A DNA stretch of 64,000 nt from assembly GCF_041146795.1 (NCBI RefSeq), contig NC_135176.1, forward strand, positions 261,286 through 325,285, read 5' to 3'. Source of the DNA: Maylandia zebra. Its lineage: Eukaryota; Chordata; Actinopteri; Cichliformes; Cichlidae. How positions within the stretch are numbered: position 1 is the stretch's first letter; every line of letters starts with the position of its first letter. Of the stretch, positions 10,860-21,677 are shown one piece after another. Under the pieces are notes generated by a model. The model saw only the letters and a program-made list of their open reading frames with translations, did no database searches and was not told the DNA's origin. The position numbers were made by a program, and so were the translations under genes.

Positions 10860-10931
10860 ATGGAGCCAGCTAAGAAGAGGAGGATGTCCTCCCCTGTGTG
10901 GGAACATTTTGATTTTATTCCTCCCAACAAG
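10860..10931 (+). CDS. hAT transposase exon 1 (start of BED finger domain)
   Basis: Begins at an ATG (10860) and codes for 24 residues: a basic stretch with KKRR, then SPVWEHFDFI, the aromatic start of a BED zinc finger. It ends at AAG followed by the donor GTATGT, phase 0. The next exon continues in phase at 11018. Part of an internally deleted element. Confidence 0.7.
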
Positions 10932-11017
10932 GTATGTAAATTTCTACAGAAGATGTATTTTCATGATACTGATGGTGCAATACAATTTATGTTGAGCTGT
11001 CTTGACTTTTGTACAAG

Positions 11018-11135
11018 GTGAAGTGTTTGCTATGTGCCAGGGAGCTGGGATATAACAGCAACACCTCATCCATGCTTAGGCACTACAGAGCTTTGCATGA
11101 GAATAAGGGGGACACCGATCGTGGAGCAAGACCAG
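11018..11135 (+). CDS. hAT transposase exon 2 (BED zinc finger)
   Basis: After an acceptor AG (11016-11017) the frame reads VKCLLCARELG, then SNTSSMLRHYRALH. This is the C-x2-C...H-x4-H pattern of a BED finger, a DNA-binding domain of hAT transposases and ZBED proteins. It ends ACCAG before the donor GTGAGC in phase 1, matching the next exon at 11258. Confidence 0.78.
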
Positions 11136-11257
11136 GTGAGCCATCAAATGCAATGATAATATAGGATGCAGTAATGTTACTAAATGATATAACAATATTA
11201 TACAACTGTTATAAGTTACGTGTGTGATATTTATATCTGTGCTTTGTCTTTCCTCAG

Positions 11258-11418
11258 GAGAACAATCTCAAATAGATGAAGACCTGGTCAGCATGGTGAT
11301 TGAGGACTCCCAGCCATTTAGCATTGTGGAGGACAAAGGATTCAAAAGATTTGTTAAATCATTAAATCCCAGCTATGTTCTCCCCACTAAAAAGGTCATA
11401 AAAGCAGTGAAAATTTAG
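11258..11418 (+). CDS. hAT transposase exon 3, prematurely ended
   Basis: Preceded by a pyrimidine-rich acceptor (TTTCCTCAG). It codes for about 52 residues, including EDSQPFSIVEDKGFKRFV and LNPSYVLP, the block that normally follows the BED finger in ZBED-type hAT transposases. Shortly after, the frame reaches a stop (11416-11418) and the rest of the transposase is absent. Exons 1-3 together would give a BED-only protein of about 116 residues. Confidence 0.7.
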
Positions 11419-12384
11419 TTTTTACAGAATAAAATGTGAACAGGCAGGACTGAGGCTCAAAGCCTCAGTGTGTAGCTGTCCATACCTCAACGTTACAAAA
11501 GCACAACCACTGTCCACACCCCAACCACACCTCACCTCACAGTAAATGATCATTTCCATTTTAAGCATTTCCAAATAATCATTTTCCATACTGCCAGTAT
11601 AAATATACACAGTATACTGCCATCACTACAATATACATGTTTTACACACTCCTTTTGTTGTTGACATTTACAGGCTGTGTGCAAAATGCCACACTCTTCA
11701 AATTCATGCCAGCTATTATTTTTTACGTCCAGTAGGTGTCCTGCTAGAGCAAATGAAGCTTCATGAAGCTTCGCGTTGGGGTGAACCAATTGGATGAAAA
11801 GCTTCAGTGCTTCATGGGGCTTCATCTGCCCATCACTACACGGCAGGCAAAAGTGTATTTCAAAACTCAGCTTTTATTGCTGGATGGCAAAACGTAACAA
11901 AAAAATCCAAAATAAACTTACATGAGCAGGCAGACGGAACACACAGCATAAATGAGGGTAGATCACAACACGGACAGAGAGAAACACAGGGCTTAAATAC
12001 ACAGAGGGAGCAATCAGGGAATGGGTAACAGGAGGGAAACACAGCTGGTGCAAATCAGGCCTAACGAGACAAGGGGAAACGAAACCAGATACATTAACAT
12101 CAGACATTGACTTTCAAAATAAAACAGGAAACATAACACAAACTGAACTAAAGACACAGACTCACACGCAGGCACTGCAACAGAGGAAACAGAGATGTGG
12201 GACCAGGACAGACACAGACACTGACTGGACACGGGGATGTCGCAGACAGGGGAGACAGCAACTAAGGATTACACAGAGACAAACCATAAGATATAACTCT
12301 AACAAAGAAACCAAAGCATAGAAATGATAAATAATATATAAACTCAAAACCCTGGGTCAACGACCCAGGCATCCTAACATTTTC

Positions 12385-12651
12385 AGGTATTTGGGGCAAT
12401 CTGAGATGAAATATCTTAAAAAAAACTTAAAGTCCAGTTGCAGACTACCATGACCTGGATGACTGAGAACCTGCATAGACTTAACATAAGAATGTTTGTC
12501 ATTTTCTCTGTCATGTGCTTTGTCTTCCTTTCATTTTCTTTGGTTTGCATTCATTCGAAATTACATTTTGTTCATTTCATCCCAAACATTTACAAACTCT
12601 TTTAAACTGTTCACGTTCATTAAGTTTTTCTTGGTTTGGTTATTTTCACTA
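12385..12651. other. Spacer, no gene seen
   Basis: AT-rich sequence between a solo LTR and a hAT element; nothing recognised. Confidence 0.5.
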
Positions 12652-12659
12652 CTGATAAG

Positions 12660-14284
12660 CAGAGATGGGCAGTAACTGTAATCTGATTACTTTTTTCAAG
12701 TAACGAGTAAAGTAAGGGATTACTATTGCAAAAACGGTAACTAGATTACTGTTACTTTCCCGTAGGAACGCTGTGTTACTGCGTTACTAAAACCGTGATT
12801 TTTTTTTTTGCGAGAATGTATCATGACAGTGACGTAAGCGAGTGCGACGTTTGTGACAACAGCTGTGTGCAGATCAACAATGTTGTGATATTTTGATACC
12901 ATGGTAGCATTTACAGGATATTGTTTTATTGTGATATTATACAGAAAAGAGTTACTCAATAAGGCCCATTTACTAGTTGTTTTTCTCTTTCTCTCTGACC
13001 CAAGAATTGATGTGTAAGAATCACAGGCTGGTACCCCAAGGTCGAAAATACCACAGAGACGAGACCACTTCCTTACTCCCATCCTCCCTTCCTTATCTTT
13101 TAGAAAAGAGCTTGTTAAAAAGCCAGGTGGTTTGTTTCAGAATTCACTAATGAAAGAACTCTGTATTCTATGTCTAGGAGTGTATTTTGCTGGGATGATC
13201 ATAAATTGTAACTGAAGAGATAAACTACACAAAGGATACTTCTTTGCTCACAAGGCAGGAAGACGTTTCCTTATTTGGTCTGTACCGGTTTGAACTGAGA
13301 ACCTGCTGACACACGAACCTTTTTTTCCTCTATATAAGCTGTTTTGTACTAAATAAACCTTTGAGTTGGTTTGGGAAGGCAACCTGAAGCAGTCTGTGTT
13401 TCCTTGTTCTCCCAAGCTACTCCCGGCGCTGTAACTAACCCAGCTGAACGGCATACTTGAGTGTTACTTTGAATAATTAGGAGTCTTATAAGGAAAGGAC
13501 AAAACTCTGCTTATCGGTGCTCACGCCTTGGAGGGAAACCGGGACGGAGATTTTCTCTTCAAACAATGGATCATATATCGAGTGCGGAGAGAGTATGAAC
13601 GTGCAGCGTTTAAAGCGTGGAAGTACTGACCTTACTTTGAGTTTGATTCCATAAAAAGTGACAAAAACATTAGTGTCCGTTGTGCGTGGGAAGAAAACTT
13701 CTTTTTACAGCGAAAAAACCCCCCTAAACTTCCAACAAGCACCGAGTAGCTACGACGTAATGGGAAACTCACAGAGAAACTCGTGGATTCTTCCACTGAC
13801 CGCGGCACACCTGCACCAGGGTAAACCTCCGCCTACCCTACTCCTGCTTTACAGGTGAAAATAGAGTAAAAGGACCCCTAGTCTTTGACTTTATTTATTT
13901 TCTGCTGTGTTTTACTTGCATCTATTTGAAAGACTGAGTGTAAACACAAAAAAAAAAATATTTTATGTGCTGGAATGTGCAGAAAATAGGTTTAAATGTT
14001 AAACAAATTTCTTCCAGTCAGAGAAACAAGTTTTAAAAAGAGACTTTTCCATTTGATTACATTTTGTATGATGGATTATGTAGAAAAAGTAGAATTGGGC
14101 TGAAAGATCTATCGCTTTATCACCTCTTCAGGTTGTAAATCGTGTTTTTAAAAAGTAACTAAGTAACTAAGTAATTAATTACTTTTGAAAATAAGTAATC
14201 AGTAAAGTAACGGGATTACTTTTTTGGGGAGGTAATCAGTAATTAGTTACTGATTACTTTTTTCAAGTAACTTGACCAACACTG
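12660..14284 (+). mobile_element. Non-autonomous hAT element, copy A, interrupted by a solo LTR
   Basis: It starts CAGAGATGGGCAGTAACTG and ends ACTTGACCAACACTG, with an 8-bp flanking duplication that differs at one base (CTGATAAG at 12652-12659, CTGATAAA at 14285-14292). The same element in the opposite orientation lies at 33089-34087, where it is uninterrupted and 999 bp long. Both ends are built of GTAAC/GTAAT-rich repeats (for example around 12675-12780 and 14155-14275). No transposase is coded; mobilisation would need an autonomous relative. Confidence 0.88.
12881..13561 (+). mobile_element. Solo LTR inserted in hAT copy A
   Basis: The 681-bp block starts TGTTGTGATATTTTG and ends TTCTCTTCA, giving TG...CA ends, with a perfect AACAA duplication (12876-12880 and 13562-13566). 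It has a TATA-like TCTATATAAG (about 13329) and AATAAA (about 13352). The uninterrupted hAT copy at 33089-34087 shows the empty site, confirming the boundaries. It must be younger than hAT copy A. Confidence 0.88.
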
Positions 14285-14292
14285 CTGATAAA

Positions 14293-16200
14293 AGCACTGG
14301 GCTATCCAAACCATTGAATTCATCATATGGCACTGTAATGCCAAAGTATCTGTGGGCGAGATGTGCAACCCCAACGAATGTGTGTAAATTTTAGAATGTA
14401 CTTGGGTGCAGAAAAACTCTATATATAACTGTGCCATAGCCTTCAATAGTTTGGGCCTTGGTGACTGCTAAAAGCATACAGATACAAGTATTCAAGTATT
14501 CAATTAGAATAATCAGTGGCAAGTCACTAAATAGACAATAGCACTGTTACAGAATAGCACTACCCCCTCGGTGGACTGGTGCTGAAAACACCTGTGATAT
14601 GATTGAGCTTCACATAATTTATTAATATTTACTAAGGTGTTAGTAAAACATTATCTCAAATGAATTCCAACATGTTTCATGTGTTTAATTACATGAAACA
14701 TGTTCTTATGATTTTAAACTAAATTCTGTTCTCATAATAGTAGTTCCCACAGCCTTAGCTGGGAATTTTATTACTATGACATCAACAACTCTGCTGACTA
14801 ATACATATTTGAAGCTATATGGAGGTAAGCTTGTAGCATTAATTATGATGTCAAATAATCTCCCTAACTGGATGAATGTGTGCTGCCAGGACAGCTCACC
14901 TGTTAATCAGCACGTGCCAAGTCACGTGTTGCTGCACATGTTACATCAAGGTTTTGTTTGTAATTAAAAGTGACACTGAGACGGTCAGATTGGAAAGGAG
15001 GTTTGCACACCAGTGTGTATGCCAAGTGCTGCGTGCGTCACTAAACATGACACTGTTGGACAATGAAGGGAAGAGAACCAGAGGAGGAAACTGAACCTGT
15101 GATTAGCAGGAAGGACAGGAAAGTGACTGATAGCACCCAGTAACTAACTTTTAACTGAACTAGTGTAGGTTTTTCCATTTTCCTTGGAATACCTTTTTAG
15201 TTTTGTGCGCAAAGTCTTTGGGCCAAACATGAGCTGCATTCCTGCCTCACATAGGTAAGTTACAAGATTTAAATACTCTTACCTTCCACCTACCCACTTT
15301 CTAAAGGTTTGAGGATATGAATTGTGTGTTATGGTCTTTACCTTAATGATAATAGAAAATGCCTTGTGGTGACTGCAGTCTGAACTGGCAACAAATGAAG
15401 TAATTAATTATTTAATAAATGTGTGGAATAGAGCTGTGTTGAACTACACAGTGACTATACTAAATATTGCTGACCAGTATTTCAAAAGACCTAAATGAAT
15501 GGCAATGCATATACAGAAACCTATTGTATGTTTATTTATATGTAATATGCCATAAAAGTCTTTATGAGTAGGTCTGGTCTTTCTGTTACAAATATATTAA
15601 TTACAGCACATATATTTGAAAACTAGTAGTAGTGAAAACAAATGTTCTTGTACCCTTCCCCCCTCCATGGGGTTGAGGCATTAATCAAGCTTGTACTTAG
15701 TAATTAGCTGCAGATTAACTCAGCAGGAGAAGCTGTCTCCCTCCGTATACCTACAGTATACCATATAACACTTGACATTTTTCTCTACTGCAAAAACCCT
15801 GTAAATCATTCCTCAGTCCACTGCTTCCTGTAAACTTGAACTAAGCTGGACATTCCTAGAACCCTGTTGGAAATCTCTAGACTTTGAGAGTGTGAGGTCT
15901 CTGATAGTTAACATGCAGATTTCATCCTTACGCATTTCAGTCCAGTCTACTAATGCCCATCAGCACCTTGTATAAACACTACAGTTTCATAAATGTGTCA
16001 TGTATATCTTATCTTTGATTTTTATACCTTGAGTTAGATATTCTTTCAAATCCAATTTAGAAATTTTGAACCCTATGTCGCCAAAGTGTTTCAAAAATAT
16101 TTGTGACAGGATTAAAGAAATGATGGAATGTCTCACATCCAATGAGGCTACGCATGTAGGAATAAAAACCATATCTCAGAGAGGCACACTCTGGAAAGTA
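14293..16200. other. Long AT-rich stretch without recognised gene
   Basis: About 1.9 kb of AT-rich sequence with only short open frames lacking any motif. It may be intron or promoter of the lbh-like gene, which begins at 16847, but no upstream exon can be pointed to. Confidence 0.45.
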
Positions 16201-16201
16201 A

Positions 16202-16640
16202 TTCATTTCCATTCAGTTTTATTTATAGAGTGCTAAATCACAGAAAAAGTTGCCTCAAGGTGCTTTATACTGTAAGGTAAAGACCCTACAATACTATGAA
16301 GAAAACCCCAACGACTCCCTGCTTGGTCCGCCTTTGGGCAAGGACTTGGCAACAGTGCGAAGGAAAAGCCATTTAACAGCAAGAAGTCCAGGCTCAGGAA
16401 GAGGCAGTCATCTGCCTCAAGCAGTTGGGGGTGAGGGGAGGAAGACAGGAAAACAGACACATTATGGAAGAGAACCAGAGATTATTAATAACTAATGATT
16501 AAATGCAGAGTGATGTATAAACACAAAGAGTAAACAGATGTGAGCAAAGAAGGAACACTCCAGCAGCCTAGGTTTTCTCTAACTGAGGGTTCAGGGTAAC
16601 CCGATCAAGCCCTATCCACGAAGAGTGTTTCACCACTGCG
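16202..16640 (-). repeat. 3' region of an L2-like LINE
   Basis: The sequence begins TTTTATTTATAGAGTGCTAA and continues through GCCTCAAGGTGCTTTATACTG, a pattern seen in many fish genomes as the reverse complement of an L2-type LINE 3' end. Relatives in this window are at 16930-16984 plus 21678-22010, 36490-36800 (plus orientation) and 47636-47690. No coding sequence is left. Confidence 0.6.
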
Positions 16641-16797
16641 GAGGCTGTGTCCTGCGCAAAATGTGAGGATGGCATTCAGATGACCAACACCAAATCTTTA
16701 TCAAGTGAACGGGAACTGAGGAGATTACTAGAAGCCAAATACAGAGTGTGTTGCTAAAAGAAGTAAAACAATGGCAATCACACCCCTGGCTTACATC

Positions 16798-16842
16798 TTG
16801 TGTGTGTGTGTGTTTGTGTGTGTACGTGTGTGTGTGTGTGTG
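16798..16842 (+). repeat. (TG)n microsatellite next to the lbh-like exon
   Basis: About 45 bases of TG repeats with two interruptions end in TGTAG just before the ATG of the lbh-like exon. If this exon has an upstream partner, the repeat would take the place of the polypyrimidine tract. Confidence 0.9.
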
Positions 16843-16846
16843 TAGT

Positions 16847-16924
16847 ATGAACACCATTCTCACTCAAGTTGAATCTCAGATGGAGGAGTGTCCAGTTCAG
16901 AGGAGAGGAAGCAAAGCCTATCAG
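16847..16924 (+). CDS. lbhl: LBH-family protein, exon with N-terminal coding part
   Basis: Starts at ATG 16847 and codes for 26 residues ending SQMEECPVQRRGSKAYQ, then the donor GTAGGT in phase 0. In LBH the corresponding segment is MEEIGLSPRKDGLSYQ, directly followed by IFPD; here the next exon (22563) starts IFPE in the same phase. LBH is a small acidic nuclear transcription cofactor that modulates Wnt and heart or limb development. The start could instead be an internal methionine if an upstream exon is joined at the TAG (16843-16845). The two exons together give about 109 residues, close to the usual 105. The intron is 5.6 kb and full of transposons. The choice of paralogue (lbh versus lbh-like) is inference. 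Confidence 0.75.
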
Positions 16925-16929
16925 GTAGG

Positions 16930-16984
16930 TTTTTTATTCAGTTCAGTTTTATTTTTATAGTGCCAGTTCACAAAAACAGTTACC
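16930..16984 (-). repeat. L2-like LINE 3' region, left part
   Basis: The TTCAGTTTTATTTTTATAGT sequence and following bases continue at 21678 after the piggyBac MITE. It is the outermost layer of the nest in the lbh-like intron. Confidence 0.6.
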
Positions 16985-17263
16985 TTAACCTCCTAGGACT
17001 TGGCGTCTACATATGTGGACATCACATTTTAGGTTATTTAGACCAAAATACTCAATTTTGCTCTACATGGGCCTGATATCCACTTATGAGGACAATATAC
17101 TGCTACTGTTCTATCAAAATTTTAAACGAATATCCTCATATGTGGCTCTCAATTTTCTTAAAAGCAAAGATGAGTAAAAATAAAATCTGGTAATTCTTTG
17201 TTTTTACATTCATCGGGCCCCAATAAGCCCAAATATCAAAGAGAAATTAAAAATGCATGCTGT

Positions 17264-19048
17264 CTATGGGTAACCCTGTTAAGAGATCTAAGGTTTTTAC
17301 TCACTTGAAACGTCTAAATTCTGACATAGCATTTTTACAGGAGACTCATCTTCGCATTAAGGATCATTATAGGTTATATTGCCCTTGGGTAGGTCAGGTC
17401 TTTCACTCAAATTTTAATTCGAAAGCTAGAGGAGTGGCCATTCTCATTAATAAGAAAGTTCAATTCTCTTCGACCGATGTTATTGCTGATGGGAATGGTA
17501 GATACATCATTGTTGCTGGTACCCTAATGCAGAAAAAGGTTTTGTTGGTAAATGTATATGCCCCGAATTTTGATGATGCTGAATTTGCTAATAGATTGCT
17601 GAGTAACATCCCCTTTCTGAATACACATTTGCTGATCCTTGGTGGTGATCTGAATTGTGTTTTTGATCCAATTTTGGATCGATCTAGTCCTCGTAATTTG
17701 ACTCCATCATCTATGTCTAAAACATTCTCAGATTTTATGAAACAGAATGATCTTGTTGATCCATGGAGATTTCGCAACCCTTCAATCAAAAAATTTTCGT
17801 TTTTCTCTCAGGTCCACCAGTCTTATTCCAGGATTGATTATTTTTTCATTGACAGAACTCTTAATTCATGTGTTAATTCTTCCGACTATTCTGGTATTGT
17901 AATATCTGATCATTCTCCTCTGCTATTGGATGTTCAGCTTTCTAACCAAAAACGTAGTCCTCCACTTTGGAGATTTAACTCTCTCCTTCTGGCGGATAAA
18001 GAATTTTGTGAATTTATTTCAGGCTCTATTGAGGAGTTCTTGTCCTTCAATCAGGATGATTCTGTTTCATATTCTCTGCTATGGGAGACTCTTAAATGCT
18101 ACCTGAGAGGTCAAATTATTTCTTACTCTGTCCGTGCTAATAAAAAGATTAATGCCAGGCTTAAAGAACTTATAGCTGCAATTAGTAACCTTGATCAATG
18201 TTATACACTGAACCCTTCTCCAGAATTACTGAAGCAGCACCTTGATTTGCAAGCAGAATTTGATCTTATGTCAACCAAAGAGGCTGAGCACTTATTACTA
18301 CGCAGTCGTGGCTCATATTACGAATATGGTGACAAGGCTAGTCGCTTGTTGGCACATCAGTTACGACGTCAGGCCTCCTCGCGTGTGATACCCAGTATTA
18401 AACACTCTTATGACAATATTACTACAGATCCCTTGGAAATTAATTCTACCTTTAAAACATTTTACTCTTTGTTGTACAGGTCCGAATTTCCCACGGATAA
18501 AGCTAAAATGAATGCATTTCTTCATAATCTTTCAAACCCTGTTATTGGTGCTAATGATGCGGGGCAATTGGACTCCCCATTATCTGTTGAAGAAGTATTA
18601 AAAGCTATTACAGTTATGCAGTCTAATAAAGCCCCGGGCCCGGATGGGTTTCCAATTGAATTTTATAAAACATTTATTGGTAAATTGGCACCATTGCTTT
18701 TGTCTGTGTTTAACGAATCCTTGGAAACGGGTTCATTACCGCCTACTTTCACACAAGCAACCATAGCGCTCCTTCTCAAAAATGACAAGGACCCAACCTC
18801 CTGTGGTTCCTACAGGCCATTATCTCTGCTTAATGCCGATGCAAAGGTATTGGCTAAAGTAATTGCATCTCGCCTTGAGGATGTGCTTCCTCGAAGTATA
18901 TCTGAAGAGCAGAATGGCTTTATAAAGGGACGGCAATTGTTTTTTAATACCCGTACACTCTTTAATGTTATTTACTCAAAGCGTCTATCTGAACTTCCTG
19001 AACTTGTGATTTCTTTAGATGCTGAAAAGGCTTTCAATAGGGTGGAGT
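17264..19048 (+). pseudogene. L1 ORF2, endonuclease and first half of RT
   Basis: The frame is open from the truncated 5' end to the LTR insertion. It shows the apurinic endonuclease blocks FLQETHL, LGGDLNC, SRIDYFFID and SDHSPLLL, then the RT entry KAPGPDGFPIEFYK, SYRPLSLLN, GFIKGRQ and SLDAEKAFNRVE (motif A). The encoded enzyme nicks target DNA and copies LINE RNA. Only the first few residues are missing. The frame is broken by the LTR at 19049 and reads to a chance stop at 19125. Confidence 0.92.
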
Positions 19049-19793
19049 TGTTACGGCCGGGACCGTTTCAGACGAGTGACAGGACTCAAACGCAAGACGC
19101 CGAACAGCTCGAAAATATATTTTAAGAATAATGTTTAATGTGCACACAAAATATTCATAAACAAAAGGTGAGCGTAGACGTTAACTAAATAATGATCTGG
19201 TCCGGGTCCGGGGATTGGACTGGAAAGCAAGTCACAAAAGGTCCAGGAAAAGGTCGGGGTCACTGTAACAGAATGCAAATGTTCAAAACATAGATAAGGA
19301 GGCATATGAATATGTTGTTTGGCTCAAAATCCTCCTTCGTACTGTGTACTTGCCAACGGAGGTCGGAGATGACATAGAGGGGGAGTAATCCGGGTGTGTA
19401 AATCCAAAAACTCCTGGCGTGGAGGCAGAGAGGCAGGTAGGTAGTTTTGGTGGTAGCCTGAGGGACTGCCAGAAGGTCCAGCATCCAAGTAGAAGCTCTT
19501 CGCCAGGGGTTTAACAGTTAGGTGTAGCTGAAAAAGGGAGGCGCACAAAAAACAAACATACAGTGAAGCAAAGGTGATTCACAAAAAAACACGTAAGGAA
19601 ATTATGGTGGTGGCCTGCACTGACTGATGTTTAGCAGAGAATCTGGCGAAGAGAGATTGAGAACGCTGGCCTTATGAGTCCCCCGGCTAATTACCCACAG
19701 ATGTCAACGATCAGCAAAAACACTGAGGCCCCTCCCAGGGGTGGAGACGCCGGCTCGGAGGGAGACACACTGGCACACACCCGGACCATGACA
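19049..19793 (-). mobile_element. LTR-like insertion in the L1 ORF2
   Basis: The 745-bp block starts TGTTACGGCC and ends CCATGACA, and is flanked by a perfect GGAGT duplication (19044-19048 and 19794-19798). TG...CA ends and a 5-bp duplication indicate a solo LTR or a small LTR element. Read on the minus strand it starts TGTCATGGTCCGGG and ends GGCCGTAACA; the orientation is uncertain. No protein is recognised. Confidence 0.82.
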
Positions 19794-19798
19794 GGAGT

Positions 19799-21555
19799 GG
19801 GAGTACTTGTTTGCAGTTTTAGAGAAATTTGGTTTTGGTGATAAATTTATTTCCTGGATTCGGCTTCTTTATTCATCCCCTAAAGCCAGTGCTCATACTA
19901 ATGATGTTTACTCTGATTATTTTGCGCTGGGTCGTGGTTGTCGTCAAGGTTGCCCTTTGTCTGCCTTACTCTTTGCCATTGCCATCGAGCCTCTGTCTAT
20001 TACATTGAGATCTTCTTCTGTATTCAGGGGAATCATCCGTAATGGAATTACACATAAAGTATCATTGTATGCGGATGACTTGTTATTATATATGACTGAC
20101 CCTGCATGCTCCATCCCTGCTGTTTTAAGTATTCTGGAGAACTTCAGTTCGTTTTCAGGTTATAAATTAAATTTGGGGAAAAGTGAGTGTTTTCCTGTTA
20201 ATACGGCAGCACGACAACTTCAACAGTCCGATCTACCCTTTCGTCTCAGTCCATCTGGGTTTAAGTACTTAGGGATTAACGTGATTCGCTCTCTAGCTGG
20301 CCTTAAATCAGAAAATTTGTCTCCTCTTATATCAAGGATCGCATCTGATATTCAAAGATGGGGTAATCTCCCCCTTTCTTTAATCGGTAAGATTAATGTT
20401 GTTAAAATGAACATCTTACCAAAATTGTTATTTTTATTTCAGTCAATTCCCTTATTTTTGCCGAAAATTTTTTTTGTTTCACTGGACAAGATTATTGGTT
20501 CTTTCATTTGGGGAGGGAAGCCACCTAGGGTCTCTAAAACTTTGCTGCAGCGATGCAGATTTAGTGGAGGACTTGCATTACCTAATTTTTTAGTCTACTA
20601 CTGGGGCGCTCACATCCATAAACTTTGCTACTGGCTAAAATCTTCTGGTTCCTCGTGGTGTAAATTGGAGCTGTCATCATGTAAGGGCTCTTCTTTACCG
20701 GCTTTGCTCTATTCCTCTTTACCCGTAAGACCCTCTCTGTACACTGATAATCAGGTGGTTCTTAACACAGTCAAAATCTGGTTTCAGTTTAGACGTCACT
20801 TTAATTTTGTAATGCCGTCTTCCTCGGGTCCTCTAAGCGACAACCATTTGTTTCCCCCTTCACTTTTGGACTCGACATTTTCAGTGTGGTGTGACAAGGG
20901 TATAAAACAGTTCAAACATTTATATGTGGATGGTGTTTTCGATAGTTTTCCCAACTTGTCTTCTCGTTATAATCTCCCTATGACCCATTTGTTTCGCTAT
21001 TTTCAAATTCGAAATTTTGTTGCCAAGTGTTTTCCAAATTTCCCCTCTTTGCCTCCAGAACAGCAGTGGGAAACTACGTTATCATTTATTCCTCATCACA
21101 GAGGAACCATTTTGAAACTCTATGATGCTATCCTGTCTTTTAGTAACCACTCTAATGTTAAGCTTAAGTGTACATGGGAAGGAGAACTGGGAATTCGAAT
21201 ACATGAGGAGTCTTGGGAACAGGCTATAGCGAGGGTACGATCTTCCACCTCCTGTGCTCGTCTTGGACTTATTCAATTTAAGGTCATACACAGGGTGCAT
21301 TTCTCTAAGTCTAGACTTTCTGAATTGTATCCAGAAGTGGAAAATAAATGTGATAAATGCCACGGTTCTCCTTGTCACCTTAGCCACATGTTTTTTCTGT
21401 GTCCTGAGCTGGAAGGTTTCTGGACAGGGTATTTTGCTATTATGTCAACTGTTCTTGGGGTAACTCTTCATCCTTGTCCTCTGATTGCTGTATTTGGGAT
21501 TCCTGTTCGTTGTGTTTTTTTTTTCATATATATATATTTATGTATATTTACTTAG
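19799..21555 (+). pseudogene. L1 ORF2, second half of RT and C-terminal domain
   Basis: Continues in the same frame as 17264-19048 if the insertion and one copy of its duplication are disregarded. It contains GRGCRQGCPLSALLFAIAIEP (motif B), LYADDLLLYM (motif C), GYKLNLGKSE, the IQFKVIHRVHF block and the C-terminal cysteine pattern CDKCHGSPCHLSHMFFLC. No other stop or frameshift is apparent, so the L1 was open when the LTR inserted. Ends in a low-complexity FFIYIYL tail. Confidence 0.92.
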
Positions 21556-21677
21556 GAAAATGAAGAAAGGTTGATTGTATTTTGGTAACTGCAAGTGCTG
21601 TTGTTTTCTTTTTTCAATAAAAATATTTTCCAAAAAAAAATGCATGCTGTGGAAGAGTTCGGGTCTTAGGAGGTTAA

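Larger units (their letters stand above)
10548..11838 (+). mobile_element. Internally deleted hAT transposon with a BED zinc finger
   Basis: The element starts TAGTGATGGGACG and ends CTGCCCATCACTA, an inverted terminal repeat, and is flanked by a perfect 8-bp duplication CACGGCAG (10540-10547 and 11839-11846). Eight-base duplications and TA(G)TGATG-type ends are hAT features. It carries the first exons of a BED-finger transposase but lacks the catalytic and dimerisation domains, so it is non-autonomous. Confidence 0.88.
10491..12379 (-). mobile_element. Solo LTR, interrupted by a hAT element
   Basis: The block starts TGTCAGGTG and ends ATCCTAACA, that is TG...CA, and is flanked by a perfect TTTTC duplication (10486-10490 and 12380-12384). 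Read on the minus strand it starts TGTTAGGATGCC and has an AATAAA signal near 11878. Removing the hAT (10548-11838) and one copy of its 8-bp duplication leaves about 590 bp. This fits a solo LTR of a gypsy-type element; no internal coding region remains. The long run of A-rich sequence at 11880-12340 belongs to it. Confidence 0.75.
17264..21637 (+). mobile_element. 5'-truncated L1-like LINE, split by an LTR insertion
   Basis: The element starts inside ORF2 and ends with AATAAAAATATTTTCC plus an A run. It is flanked by a 13-bp direct repeat AAATGCATGCTGT (17251-17263 and 21638-21650), a target-primed reverse transcription signature. ORF2 landmarks are all of L1 type. The LTR at 19049-19793 divides it. 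3' UTR is short, about 80 bp, unlike the L1 fragment at 6960-10100. Confidence 0.92.
16989..21673. mobile_element. piggyBac-type MITE split by an L1
   Basis: It starts CCTCCTAGGACTTGG and ends GGGTCTTAGGAGG, an inverted repeat, and each end is flanked by TTAA (16985-16988 and 21674-21677), the target site of piggyBac elements. Without the L1 and its target duplication the element is about 300 bp and has no coding capacity. Confidence 0.82.

Noticed and set aside
12741..13082. Minus-strand frame as a gene
   Set aside because: It crosses the border between a hAT element and a solo LTR.
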